Source of the DNA: 3-1-20CM-4-69-9 sp963833655 | GTDB lineage: Bacteria > Actinomycetota > Thermoleophilia > Gaiellales > Gaiellaceae | Assembly: GCA_963833655.1 (NCBI GenBank) | Contig: CAWHYL010000005.1 | Span: forward strand, 310,001 to 374,000 | Reading direction: 5' to 3' | Length of the DNA: 64,000 bases | Part shown: positions 24,653 through 32,927 of the stretch, piece by piece | Layout of the letters: every line of letters starts with the position of its first letter | Position numbering within the stretch: the stretch's first letter is position 1 | Notes under the pieces: model-generated | Seen by the model: only the letters and a program-made list of their open reading frames with translations | Told to the model about the DNA's origin: nothing | Database searches by the model: none | Program-made: the position numbers and the translations under genes

Positions 24653-25954
24653 ATGAGCGGCTTCCGCGATCGCTTCCTCGCGTATCTCGCGAGGATCGGC
24701 GCCGATCCGTTGGACGACGAAGAGACGCGCGCCGAGAAGGCGCTGCTCGTGCTCATCTCCGTGTTGATCCTGCCGGTCGCGCTGCTGTGGGCGGCGTTCT
24801 ACCTCGCCTTCGGGTCGCCGGTCGGCTGGGTGCCACTGGGGTACTTCACCGTGCTGCTCGCGTCCATCGCGGCGTTTTCGCGGACGCGCAACTTCCGTAC
24901 GTTCCTGCGCGTCGGCCAGCTGGCGATCCTGTTCGCCCCCACGCTGTCGATGATTCCCCTCGGCGGCTTCCTCGACTCGGGCGGGGTCGGTCTTTGGGGG
25001 ATCCTCGCACCGCTCGCGGCGCTGGTCTTCAGCGAAGTCCGCAGCGCCGCTCGCTGGTATGTCGCTTACCTCGCAGTGTTTCTCGGCTCGGGCGTCGCGG
25101 GAGAGCTGTGGGGCGGCGTCTCGCCTGCTGTGCCTCGCTGGTTCACGACCACGATGCTCGGCCTCAACGTTATGGTCTGCGGCACGATCGTCTTCACGCT
25201 GCTGGCCGTGTTCGCACGGCAGCGGCGGGACGCGCTGACCGCGCTGCGAGCCGAGCAGGCGAAGGCAGAGAGCCTGCTGCTCAACATCCTGCCGCGGCCG
25301 ATCGCCGACCGGCTCAAGGTCGAGGCGCGGACGATCGCCGACCACGTCAGCTCGGTGTCGATCCTGTTCGCCGACGTCGTCGACTTCACGCCGCTCGCGG
25401 ATCGCCTCCCGCCGGCCGACGTTGTCGGCGTGCTCGATCAACTCTTCAGCCACTTCGACGGCCTTGCCGAGCGGTATGCAGTCGAAAAGATCAAGACGAT
25501 CGGCGACTGTTACATGGTCGCGGCCGGCGTCCCGGCGCCGCGTACCGACCATGCGCACGCGCTCGCTCTGATGGCGCTGGACATGCAGGCGGCGATGCGC
25601 TCGGTAGACGCAGTTGCGAATCTCGGGCTCGAGCTACGCATCGGGATCAATTCAGGACCGGTCGTCGCGGGCGTCATCGGGCGCAAGCGGTTTCTCTACG
25701 ACCTGTGGGGCGACGCGGTCAACACGGCCAGTCGCATGGAGTCGCACGGCACGTTGGGACGGATCCAGATCACGCGAGCGACAAAAGAGCTGCTCGAGGA
25801 CGAGTTCTTGTGCGAGCCGCGTGGGACGATCTTGCTGAAAGGGAAAGGCGAGATGGAGACGTGGTACCTCGTCGGTCGCCGAAATGATCGCGCCGGGGAA
25901 GACCACGGCGACCGCCGTGCAGCCGCGCAGTCACGTGCCAGCAGCGGCAACTGA
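24653..25954 (+). CDS. Membrane-bound class III adenylate cyclase
   Basis: A 433-residue protein with six hydrophobic segments in residues about 25-195 arranged in pairs, a short helix (KAESLLLNILPRPIADRLK) and a catalytic domain. SILFADVVDFTPLADRL and KIKTIGDCYMVAAG give the two metal Asp residues and the substrate-selecting Lys. YDLWGDAVNTASRMES gives the paired Asp and the transition-state Asn/Arg, so the substrate should be ATP. Homodimer formation would complete the active sites. A cNMP-binding protein is encoded divergently, suggesting a local cAMP circuit. Confidence 0.9.
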   Translation: MSGFRDRFLAYLARIGADPLDDEETRAEKALLVLISVLILPVALLWAAFYLAFGSPVGWVPLGYFTVLLASIAAFSRTRNFRTFLRVGQLAILFAPTLSMIPLGGFLDSGGVGLWGILAPLAALVFSEVRSAARWYVAYLAVFLGSGVAGELWGGVSPAVPRWFTTTMLGLNVMVCGTIVFTLLAVFARQRRDALTALRAEQAKAESLLLNILPRPIADRLKVEARTIADHVSSVSILFADVVDFTPLADRLPPADVVGVLDQLFSHFDGLAERYAVEKIKTIGDCYMVAAGVPAPRTDHAHALALMALDMQAAMRSVDAVANLGLELRIGINSGPVVAGVIGRKRFLYDLWGDAVNTASRMESHGTLGRIQITRATKELLEDEFLCEPRGTILLKGKGEMETWYLVGRRNDRAGEDHGDRRAAAQSRASSGN

Positions 25955-26071
25955 CGTCGAACGAGACGGTCAGGGTCCCCCGCACTCGTGCTGCGGCCAC
26001 TGACCTGGTCTCAACGCGACATTCGCGAACTCGTCTCCGAAGGGAGCCGGCGGCTAGCACCGCCTTCCCGC

Positions 26072-26089
26072 CTCTCATCGTCGTCTCAT
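26072..26089. promoter_or_regulatory. TCTCAT direct repeat (11-bp period), copy 1
   Basis: CTCTCATCGTCGTCTCAT occurs here and, identical over 18 bases, at 36036-36053. It contains TCTCAT twice at an 11-base period, the layout of OmpR/PhoB-family sites, and ends 35 bases upstream of the GTG at 26125. The second copy precedes the gene at 36084 by 30 bases. It is probably bound by the OmpR-type regulator at 33990 or a relative. Confidence 0.5.
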
Positions 26090-26124
26090 CCTGGCTTGCG
26101 ACGCTTCGTCTCGATCTCCGAGTC

Positions 26125-27357
26125 GTGAACCATCAGTCGGTCGACGAGTTGAGCAGCTTCAAGCGGCGACGCCACACGGCCGCGGCACCTCGACTTCACA
26201 CTTTCGCCGAGCTCCGTGGGCGCCGCGAAGAGAAACGGGCGCTGCGTTTGCGCACGCGCCGGCGGCGGCTCGCGGCAGCTGCCGTGTTGGCTCCTCTCTC
26301 CATCGTCGCCTACTCCTACACCGTGGCGATGCTGAAGCCGTCGAGCCTGCCGCTCGGCATTCGGTCGGTGGAATGGGTGCGCGCCAACGGGGGCGCGTGG
26401 CTCGTGAACGACATCGAGAACGCCTACTACCGCTGGACGGCGCCGAAGAAGGGCGGTGCGTCGCTGAGGGCGCTTCCTGGAATCGGGGTTGCGGCCGCGA
26501 ACGCCAAAGGACGACCGCCGCGGATCCGTCCGGTGCTCCGACCTGCGCTCTCGGGTGAAGGCGTCTGGCATGCGGTCGGTCCGCCGGTCGACGGCTCGCC
26601 GGCGCTGTTGGTCACAACGTTCCGCCCGAGCCGGGTCTATCCGCGAACCGTCGCCTACGTCGCGTGGATCGATCACAAGCGGACGCGGCTGGCGTTGTAT
26701 CCGGGCCGCTACGAGCCGCCGTCGAGACTTCCGCGCGGGCCCATGCAGGTGCCGTACCGAGAACGCCGGCGCTTGCTCGCGACGTTCAACAGCGGCTTCA
26801 CCTATCGAGACGGACATGGCGGCTTCGCGGTCGACGGCAGGACCTACACGTCGTTGCGCCCGGGAATTGGCACGCTCGTCGAGCACGCGGACGGTCGCGT
26901 CGACGTCGTCGCCTGGCGCGGCGCCGCCAGAGCTACGCCGGGCGTTGTGGTGGCGCGGCAGAACCTCCCCTTGATCGTCGACCATGGCCGATCGGCCCCG
27001 AACCTCTCGAACGGCCCGGAGTGGGGTGCGACGCTGGGCAATGCGATTCTCGTCTGGCGGTCCGGCGTCGGCGTCGACCGGCACGGCAACCTCATCTACG
27101 CCGCTGCCGACAACCAGACCGTCGGCACGCTCGCGCAGATCCTCGTGCGAGCCGGCGCGGTTCGCGCGATCGAGCTCGATATCAACTCCGAGTGGCCGAC
27201 GTTCATCACCTATCGCCACTCAGCGGCGCTCGTGCCCGACAAGCTCGTCCCCAATGTGCAGCAGCGTTCGAGCCGCTATCTCCGGCCTGATGACCGGGAC
27301 TTCTTCGCGGTGTACGAGCGGACCCGCGACACGTCGTTCCTCGTGCCATTCCGCTGA
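26125..27357 (+). CDS. Phosphodiester glycosidase (NAGPA) domain membrane-anchored protein
   Basis: A 410-residue protein with a basic N-terminus, one membrane helix (about 50-70) and an exported C-terminal domain. LLATFNSGFTYRDGHGGF, the GVGVDRHGNLIYAAADN strand and AVRAIELDINSEWPTFITY match the NAGPA/PF09992 domain, which hydrolyses GlcNAc-1-phosphodiesters or modified cell-wall sugars. A TCTCAT direct repeat lies just upstream. Its stop overlaps the next ATG (TGATG). Substrate is presumably an envelope polymer. Confidence 0.75.
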   Translation: MNHQSVDELSSFKRRRHTAAAPRLHTFAELRGRREEKRALRLRTRRRRLAAAAVLAPLSIVAYSYTVAMLKPSSLPLGIRSVEWVRANGGAWLVNDIENAYYRWTAPKKGGASLRALPGIGVAAANAKGRPPRIRPVLRPALSGEGVWHAVGPPVDGSPALLVTTFRPSRVYPRTVAYVAWIDHKRTRLALYPGRYEPPSRLPRGPMQVPYRERRRLLATFNSGFTYRDGHGGFAVDGRTYTSLRPGIGTLVEHADGRVDVVAWRGAARATPGVVVARQNLPLIVDHGRSAPNLSNGPEWGATLGNAILVWRSGVGVDRHGNLIYAAADNQTVGTLAQILVRAGAVRAIELDINSEWPTFITYRHSAALVPDKLVPNVQQRSSRYLRPDDRDFFAVYERTRDTSFLVPFR

Positions 27358-28118
27358 TGCGGATGGTCTTCGCTGCCGTTGCCGTCATCGTGTGTTCCTC
27401 GAGCGCTGCCTCGGCTGCTCCGCCGGTGCGAGTCGACGGACCCTTCGGCCGCGCTGCCGCGCAGGTGTGGATCGTTCCCGCCGTCGGCCGGCTCCGCAGC
27501 ATCGTCGTGTTCGGGCACGGCTGGAAGCTCGCCCCGCCCGCTTCACCGCTCGCTTGGGTCAACCAGTTCCGGCCGTGGCTCGCCCATCTCGCGTCGGGAG
27601 GCAACGCAGTCGTCTTCCCTCGCTACCAGTTCGGCGCGAACGACAGCGTCGGGCCGGCGCGTGTGCTCGCCTATCGACGCGGGCTCTCGACAGCGTTCGC
27701 ACGCCTAAGCCGACCGCACGTCCCGGTCGTCGTCGCCGGATACTCCTACGGCGGCAGCCTTGCGTTCTCCTACGCGGCAAACGCACGAGGATGGGGGCTG
27801 CCACGACCCCGCGCCGTCGACAGCATCTTTCCCGCCGGTGCCATTCCCGGCTCCTCGTTACCGCGGCTCGCGCCCGGCATTCGCATACTGATCCAGGTCG
27901 GCGACCGGGACACACAAGCAGGTGCCGCCGGTGCGTCCGCGTTCTGGAAGTGGCTCAGGAGCTATCCGCGCGATCGCAAACGGTACGAGATCGTCTCGTC
28001 ACGGGCCGGCCTGGTTGCGACACATTCCGCGCCGAAGCAGAGCGGTGCCGCAGCGCGCCGTGCATTCTGGCGGCCGCTCGACGCCCTCATCCTCGCGGTC
28101 CGAAAGCCGCAGCGCTGA
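27357..28118 (+). CDS. Secreted alpha/beta hydrolase
   Basis: A 253-residue protein with a signal peptide (MRMVFAAVAVIVCSSSAASA, cleavage after residue about 20). GYSYGG holds the nucleophile Ser near residue 126, QVGDRD the acid and ATHSAPK the His of a serine-hydrolase triad; IVVFGHGW is the oxyanion strand. Substrate unknown. ATG overlaps the stop of the phosphodiester glycosidase gene, so both exported enzymes are probably made together. Confidence 0.75.
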   Translation: MRMVFAAVAVIVCSSSAASAAPPVRVDGPFGRAAAQVWIVPAVGRLRSIVVFGHGWKLAPPASPLAWVNQFRPWLAHLASGGNAVVFPRYQFGANDSVGPARVLAYRRGLSTAFARLSRPHVPVVVAGYSYGGSLAFSYAANARGWGLPRPRAVDSIFPAGAIPGSSLPRLAPGIRILIQVGDRDTQAGAAGASAFWKWLRSYPRDRKRYEIVSSRAGLVATHSAPKQSGAAARRAFWRPLDALILAVRKPQR

Positions 28119-28121
28119 CGA

Positions 28122-28577
28122 CTACGTCTTCGCGCGCGGCGCGTACTGGACCCTGTCGAACGGCCACTCGGCTTCGAGCCACTCGCCGACGGCGCGCCAG
28201 AGCGGGACGTCCAGCTCCGCGCGGCTCGCCCGCACCCACGAGAGCGCACAGGCGTCGTACTCGCTGTCGCGCCACGGGTAGATGTAGACGCAGCCGACCA
28301 CGTCGCGGCTCGCCGGGTCGAGCACGGTGTACGTGAACCCCCGCCGGTTGCGGAAGTCGTCGGCGTGGCGCTGCAGGTCGGCCCGGTTCTCCTCCAGCGT
28401 CATCTCTCGCGGCCAGGAGCCGTCGGGATATCCGGGCGTCGCCGCGATGTGCTCCATCGACGACGTCCACGCGTCATAGTCCTGCTCGTTGTGCTCCGGT
28501 CCGAGCGGCTCGAGCACGAACTCGGAGGTCTCCAGCCCGAGCGGGACGTCGAAGTCCTGCGGTACGAACTCGTCCAT
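28122..28577 (-). CDS. GNAT family N-acetyltransferase
   Basis: A 151-residue protein with GNAT features: N-terminal LETSEFVLEPLGPEHNEQDY and a core VVGCVYIYPWRDSEYDA strand-loop, ending in a helix that would complete the acetyl-CoA fold. The usual Q/RxxGxG/A loop is not obvious, so acetyl transfer is inferred from overall similarity. The frame is open upstream, but ATG 28577 begins the recognisable protein. Divergent from DUF1003. Confidence 0.65.
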   Translation of the reverse strand: MDEFVPQDFDVPLGLETSEFVLEPLGPEHNEQDYDAWTSSMEHIAATPGYPDGSWPREMTLEENRADLQRHADDFRNRRGFTYTVLDPASRDVVGCVYIYPWRDSEYDACALSWVRASRAELDVPLWRAVGEWLEAEWPFDRVQYAPRAKT

Positions 28578-28679
28578 GCCGGCGATCGTAGAACTTCGCG
28601 TACGCCGCGTGACGGCCGCAACCGAGCGCCGGGATATTGTCGCCCACATGCCGTCCCAGCCGAAAAGGAGCGCGTGACG

Positions 28680-29119
28680 ATGCAGGAATCGGCCCTGCTC
28701 AAGAACGTCTCGCATCTCTCGCTCGTCGAGCGAAACCCGTTGCTCGTCGAGCACGCAAGAGAGCGAGCCGAAGACGTCCAGAACCGCATCGCCGACCAGA
28801 TCACTGCATTCGCCGGGTCGATGCGGTTCGTCTACATCCACATCATCTGGTTCGGCTGCTGGATCGGGCTCGGGATCGAGAAATACCCCTACGGCCTCCT
28901 GACGATGATCGTCTCGCTCGAGGCGATCTTCCTCTCGACCTTCGTGATGATCAGCCAGAACCGCGCGGACGCGAAGCGTCAGGTCATCGCCGACCAGCAG
29001 TGGCAAGCAGAACCAGGAACTGCTCGACCCTGTCGAATCAGATCCTGGCGCTCACCCGGGCGATCCACGAGTTCACGAGCCCGCAGGCGAGCTCGGCGTC
29101 CCCGGTCGACGCTCAGTAA
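28680..29119 (+). pseudogene. DUF1003 membrane protein, C-terminus broken by two shifts
   Basis: The N-terminus (ERNPLLVEHARERAEDVQ) and two membrane helices (RFVYIHIIWFGCWIGLG and GLLTMIVSLEAIFLSTFVM) followed by ISQNRADAKRQ are classic DUF1003. After QQW (29001) the natural continuation KQNQELLD is found one base later, and LSNQILALTRAIHEF another base later (about 29030). Two extra bases within 30 disrupt the coiled-coil tail in the primary frame. A ribosome-binding site AAAAGGAG precedes ATG 28680. Confidence 0.65.
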
Positions 29120-29212
29120 GCGTTCCGCTCCAGCGCACCCCAGCCGACGTCGCGCCGGCGTCGGAGGTTCGGCGACGCGATCTCGCCGCGGAGCCGGGTT
29201 AGGACGCGACTC

Positions 29213-29509
29213 TCACGTCGAGCCCGAAGCGCTGCGGGAGACAGTCGACGCCGCCCAGGCCCGTCTCACCGCTGCGAAGCCGCGTGCCACGACGATGAAA
29301 CAGCGCATGCAGTAGTTGCCACAGCCACTCTCGATCCAGGTGCGCATGCAGCTGTTCGTCTGCATGTGCAAGAGCGTCTCGCAGCGGTCGCAGTAGACCC
29401 GCTCGTCGGCAAGAGGATGGTCTCCCGGCAGACGGTCGGTGACGTGGCTGTGGATGCGCGGCTCCGCCGGAGGAGCCAGACGATGTTCCGGAGCGTTGGC
29501 GGTCGTCAC
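29213..29509 (-). CDS. Small zinc-ribbon-like protein coupled to universal stress protein
   Basis: A 98-residue protein with CDRC near residue 40 and a second pair, GNYCMRCFIVV, about 28 residues later. CMRTWIESGC lies between, so a zinc ribbon is likely. Its GTG start overlaps the stop of the universal stress protein (GTGA), arguing for coupled translation. The 30 residues after the last Cys look unstructured. No family recognised. Confidence 0.5.
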   Translation of the reverse strand: MTTANAPEHRLAPPAEPRIHSHVTDRLPGDHPLADERVYCDRCETLLHMQTNSCMRTWIESGCGNYCMRCFIVVARGFAAVRRAWAASTVSRSASGST

Positions 29510-29973
29510 TCCCGCGCGCCTGGAGGCACCACGAGCACGGGGCAGCGCGCCACACCGATCAGGCTCGTGGAGACACTGCCGAGGAACGCGGCTCTGAATG
29601 CGCCGCGACCGCGAGAGCCGACGACGATGAGGTGGGCGTTCTCCTCGTCTGCGAGGTCAGCGAGCCGTTCGGGAGCGAGCCCGGTCACGACACGCCGCTC
29701 CGCCCCGTCGAGGTGCATCTGCTCGGTCAGCTGCCGGAGTAGCCGCTCTCCGGCTTCCACCCGGCCCCGGAGCGCATCACCGGGCGGCGCGTGCACGACA
29801 GGGGCGGGGGCGGGCCGGAGCGCGCCGACGGTCGCGTACGGCGAGGGCACGTGCTCGACCACGTTCGCGACCACCAACCTCGCACCGACGCTGTCTGCCA
29901 GCTTGGCGGCAACCGCAAGGGCGGCTTCCGAGTCAGCGGAGCCGTCGACGCCGCACACAATCGGTCTCTCCAT
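29506..29973 (-). CDS. Universal stress protein (UspA family), 1
   Basis: A 155-residue single UspA domain. PIVCGVDGSADSEAAL at the start, VVANVVEH, and the ATP-binding GSRGRGAFRAAFLGSVSTSL near the C-terminus (G-2x-G-9x-G-S/T) are intact, so it should bind ATP. ATG 29973 follows GAGGAGG. A candidate operator (30036-30050) lies about 63 bases upstream. Part of a stress cluster with two further UspA genes. Confidence 0.88.
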   Translation of the reverse strand: MERPIVCGVDGSADSEAALAVAAKLADSVGARLVVANVVEHVPSPYATVGALRPAPAPVVHAPPGDALRGRVEAGERLLRQLTEQMHLDGAERRVVTGLAPERLADLADEENAHLIVVGSRGRGAFRAAFLGSVSTSLIGVARCPVLVVPPGARE

Positions 29974-30035
29974 GTCGCCTCCTCTCTCGTTGGCACCAGC
30001 GTTGCGAAGCGACTCGCGCCCGACCATCGGCGCCC

Positions 30036-30050
30036 GCCCCGATATCGGCC
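30036..30050. promoter_or_regulatory. Shared USP motif, site A
   Basis: GCCCCGATATCGGCC contains the palindrome CCGATATCGG. It lies 63-77 bases upstream of the universal stress protein start at 29973. Very similar sequences precede the two other universal stress protein genes, and a weaker one precedes the Gre-like gene. Probably a common activator site. Confidence 0.5.
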
Positions 30051-30057
30051 GGTCGCG

Positions 30058-30567
30058 CTACGCAGCCTCGGTCAGCGGCAACGCCCTAGCAACGTCGAGC
30101 ACCTCCAGCCGCACGCGCCCGCTCGGCGTCGCGACCTCGACCCGTCCGCCTCGGCATTGTCCGGTCAGCGCGCGCCCGATCGGTGCGGCGATCGAGATAC
30201 GACCGTTCGCCGCGTCGCTTTCGATCGGACCGACGAGCTCGTACTGGAACACGTCGCCGGTTGCGGTATCGCGGACCCGGACGACACTGCCGATCGCGGC
30301 GCGCCCGTCGGAGGGTGCGGTCGCGATCTCCGCAGCGGCGAGCTGCGCCTCGAGCAGCGCGATCCGTTGTTCGAGCTGCGCCTGCTCGTCGAGCAGATCG
30401 GCGAGCGTGGGGTTGTCCTCGAGCGCGCCGTCCTTGCGAGCTTCGTGTAAGAGGCCACTCACGCGCCGACGCTCGACGGTCATCAACCTGTCGAGCTCGC
30501 GGCAACGTTGCTCGTAGCCGGCAGCGGTGATCGGCAGGCGCTCTCTGTCTGGAACTAGCACGGTCAC
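30058..30567 (-). CDS. GreA/GreB-like transcription factor
   Basis: A 169-residue protein: a coiled-coil N-terminal domain (ELDRLMTVERRRVSGLLHEA, then a second helix) and a C-terminal FKBP-like domain (IGSVVRVRDTATGDVFQYEL, IGRALTGQCRGGRVEV). The finger tip reads GALEDNPTL where GreA has GDLSENAEY, so the acidic residue at position 2 is Ala and only the later acids remain. RNA polymerase binding is likely; transcript cleavage may be reduced. Second GTG (30567) chosen because it is well spaced from GAGGA. Confidence 0.75.
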   Translation of the reverse strand: MTVLVPDRERLPITAAGYEQRCRELDRLMTVERRRVSGLLHEARKDGALEDNPTLADLLDEQAQLEQRIALLEAQLAAAEIATAPSDGRAAIGSVVRVRDTATGDVFQYELVGPIESDAANGRISIAAPIGRALTGQCRGGRVEVATPSGRVRLEVLDVARALPLTEAA

Positions 30568-30637
30568 GGTCACTCCTCTTCTCGGGGCCGAATCGAGCGC
30601 ATCGTGCGACCCGCACCCGCCCAGCGCCATGGGGCGT

Positions 30638-30655
30638 CGGCCCCATTTCGGACGG
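30638..30655. promoter_or_regulatory. Shared USP motif, site D (weak)
   Basis: CGGCCCCATTTCGGACGG lies 72-88 bases upstream of the Gre-like gene start (minus strand). It shares GCCCC-A-T-CGG with sites A-C. It is the least certain member of the set. Confidence 0.3.
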
Positions 30656-30699
30656 TGCCGACGCCGCGACACCTCTTGCCGAGCGAGAAATCAGGTGCC

Positions 30700-30714
30700 G
30701 CCCCGATACCGCGC
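30700..30714. promoter_or_regulatory. Shared USP motif, site B
   Basis: GCCCCGATACCGCGC lies 50-64 bases upstream of the universal stress protein ATG at 30764. Sites B and C share CCGCCC(C)GATACCGCGCG. Confidence 0.5.
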
Positions 30715-30763
30715 GGGCAGAGTCTTCGCGAGTCTGATGTGCGGACCTACGAAGGAGGAGAAG

Positions 30764-31195
30764 ATGCACGGGACTGTGGTTTGCGCCGTGACCGAAGGCG
30801 CCGAGAACGACGATGCCGTCGCGCAGGCGGTTGCGCTCAGCGAACGGCTCGGGCTGCGGCTCGTCCTCGCGCGCGTCGTCGACGGCATGGCCGCGCACAA
30901 CGGCAACGGCGACGAGAGCATCACGATGCAAAGCGATCGCAGGCTTGCCGAGCGAGGGCTCGAGGCACTCGCGCGCGACCACGAGCTCGCCGAGAGCGCG
31001 TGGCGGCGAGTCGCGATCGGCGATCCGGCCGCGGCCCTCGGGCAGATTGCGAGCGAGGAGGCGGCAGACGTCATCGTCGTCGGCGCGCGGGCCCGGGGGT
31101 GGCGCCGACGCGGTCTCGAAAGCCGCCTTGCGCAGGAACTGGAAGCGGAGACGCCTGTGCCGGTGCTGATCGCACCGCCGCGGAGGCGCCGCTAA
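30764..31195 (+). CDS. Universal stress protein (UspA family), 2
   Basis: A 143-residue UspA-domain protein: TVVCAVTEGAENDDAVAQAV, VLARVVDGM and VIVVGARARGWRRRGL at the end. The ATP-binding GxxGxxxxxxxxxGS pattern is modified (ARARGWRRRGLESRLAQEL), so ATP binding is doubtful. ATG 30764 follows GAAGGAGGAG, a strong ribosome-binding site. It stands 9 bases before the histidine kinase gene, suggesting an operon usp-kinase-regulator. Confidence 0.82.
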   Translation: MHGTVVCAVTEGAENDDAVAQAVALSERLGLRLVLARVVDGMAAHNGNGDESITMQSDRRLAERGLEALARDHELAESAWRRVAIGDPAAALGQIASEEAADVIVVGARARGWRRRGLESRLAQELEAETPVPVLIAPPRRRR

Positions 31196-31204
31196 CGTCG
31201 ACCT

Positions 31205-32188
31205 ATGGCCAGGCGCCCACTGCCGCTCTATTGGCGGGTGTTCGCCGCCAACGCCGCTCTGCTGACGGCGATCGCCGTCGTTCTCGTTGCGGCGCCCGTC
31301 ACGATCAGCTTTCCGATCGCCGTCTTCGAGGCGATCGGCGTGGTGGTCGCCTTACTGGTGACGATCGCCGTCAATGCGCTGCTCCTCCGACACGCGTTCG
31401 CCCCGCTGGCGCGGTTGGCGCAGCGGATGGAGACGGTCGACCTCCTGCGGCCGGGACAGCGTCTGCAAGTTGTCCGCGACGACGAGATCGGCCGCGTCGT
31501 CACAACGTTCAACCGCATGCTCGACCGGCTCGAATCGGAACGGCAGGAGAGCGGTGGCCGGGTGCTCGCCGCCCAGGAGGCGGAACGGATCGCGATCGCT
31601 CGCGACCTGCACGACGAGGTCGGACAGGTGCTGACAGGCGTCTTGCTGCAGCTGAACTCGATCGCGGAAGCAGCACCGGAGCACGAAGACGCGCTCGACG
31701 AGGCGCGGCAAGCAGTCCGGCGGGCGCTCGACGAGGTACGGCGTATCTCTCGCGACCTGCGCCCGGAGATGCTCGAGCACCTTGGCCTGGTCAGCGCCCT
31801 GACCGAGCTTGCGAGCTCGTTCGCGCGTCTCACCGGCATCGATGTCGAGCGGCGGTTCGCCACGGCGTTGCCGAAGCTGAAGCCCGAGGTGGAGCTCGCG
31901 ATCTACCGGATCGCGCAAGAGAGCCTGACGAACATCGCCCGCCACTCCGAGGCGCACCGGGTCGTGATCGCGCTCGAGCCCGCGCGCGGCAGTGTCGTGC
32001 TGCGGGTCGCGGACGACGGCCGCGGCTTCGCAGCAGCGCCGGTCGAGCACGGGGGCCTCCGCAGCATGCGAGAGCGGGCGTTGCTCGTCGGCGGCGCCCT
32101 TGCGACCACGTCGGCGCCAGAAGGTGGCGCGGAAGTGCGGCTCGAAGTCCCGACGAGGACGTCTGTCCCTGCCCGAGCCGCAAGCTGA
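31205..32188 (+). CDS. Sensor histidine kinase, NarX/DesK-type (HisKA_3)
   Basis: A 327-residue kinase with two membrane helices in residues 9-61, a HAMP-like segment (APLARLAQRMETVD...DEIGRVVTTFNRMLDRLE), the dimerisation helix with phospho-acceptor His (IARDLHDEVGQVLTG) and an ATPase domain (LTNIARHSEAHR, VADDGRGF, GLRSMRERA). The sensor part between the helices is very short, so it may sense the membrane or rely on another protein. The stop overlaps the start of its regulator gene (TGATG). Confidence 0.9.
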   Translation: MARRPLPLYWRVFAANAALLTAIAVVLVAAPVTISFPIAVFEAIGVVVALLVTIAVNALLLRHAFAPLARLAQRMETVDLLRPGQRLQVVRDDEIGRVVTTFNRMLDRLESERQESGGRVLAAQEAERIAIARDLHDEVGQVLTGVLLQLNSIAEAAPEHEDALDEARQAVRRALDEVRRISRDLRPEMLEHLGLVSALTELASSFARLTGIDVERRFATALPKLKPEVELAIYRIAQESLTNIARHSEAHRVVIALEPARGSVVLRVADDGRGFAAAPVEHGGLRSMRERALLVGGALATTSAPEGGAEVRLEVPTRTSVPARAAS

Positions 32189-32844
32189 TGCCGATCCCTC
32201 TCGTCACCCGCATCCTGATCGCAGACGACCACCCGATCGTTCGCTCGGGGCTCAGGCGGGTCCTCGATGCGAAGCCCGACATGGAGGTCGTGGCGGAGAC
32301 GGAGGACGGCGCCGAGGCGGTCGAGCATGCGCTCAACGACGACGTCCACCTTGCGATCCTCGATGTCTCGATGCCGCGAATGACCGGGATCCAGGCGGCG
32401 GCGGAGCTGCACAGGCGGAAGCCTGAGCTGAAGACACTGATGCTGTCGATGCACGACAGCGAGCAATTCCTGTTCGAGGCCCTCAAAGCAGGCGCCTCGG
32501 GTTACGTCCTCAAGTCCGGTGCCGACACGGACGTCGTCGACGCCGTCCGCGCGGCGATGCGCGGCGACAGCTATCTCTACCCATCGGCCGTGACCACGCT
32601 CGTGCGCGACTACGTCGACCGGGGCGGCCGCGGCGAGGAGCAGTTCGACGTGCTGACACCGCGTGAGCTAGAGGTGCTGAAGTTGATCGCCGAGGCGAAC
32701 ACGTCGAAGGAGATCGCCGAGAAGCTCTTCATCAGTATCAAGACGGTCGACCGTCACCGGCAGAACATCCTCGACAAGCTGGGGATGCGCGACCGCGTCG
32801 AGCTCACGCGCTACGCAATCAGGCGCGGCTTGATCCAGCCGTAG
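32188..32844 (+). CDS. NarL/LuxR-type response regulator
   Basis: A 218-residue regulator: receiver domain with ILIADDHPIVRSGL, phospho-acceptor Asp in AILDVSMPRMTG and Lys in GYVLKSG; then a LuxR-type helix-turn-helix (LTPRELEVLKLIAEANTSKEIA...ISIKTVDRHRQNILDKL). It pairs with the histidine kinase just upstream by start/stop overlap. The shared motif beside the nearby universal stress protein genes is a candidate target, as NarL-family regulators bind short imperfect palindromes. Confidence 0.93.
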   Translation: MPIPLVTRILIADDHPIVRSGLRRVLDAKPDMEVVAETEDGAEAVEHALNDDVHLAILDVSMPRMTGIQAAAELHRRKPELKTLMLSMHDSEQFLFEALKAGASGYVLKSGADTDVVDAVRAAMRGDSYLYPSAVTTLVRDYVDRGGRGEEQFDVLTPRELEVLKLIAEANTSKEIAEKLFISIKTVDRHRQNILDKLGMRDRVELTRYAIRRGLIQP

Positions 32845-32927
32845 TCGGCGCTGTTGCAGGTTCGTCGACGCGGGGCAGCACCTGCCTGACGACCGACGTA
32901 AGGAGTGGTAGCGGCGCGTCAGTAACG

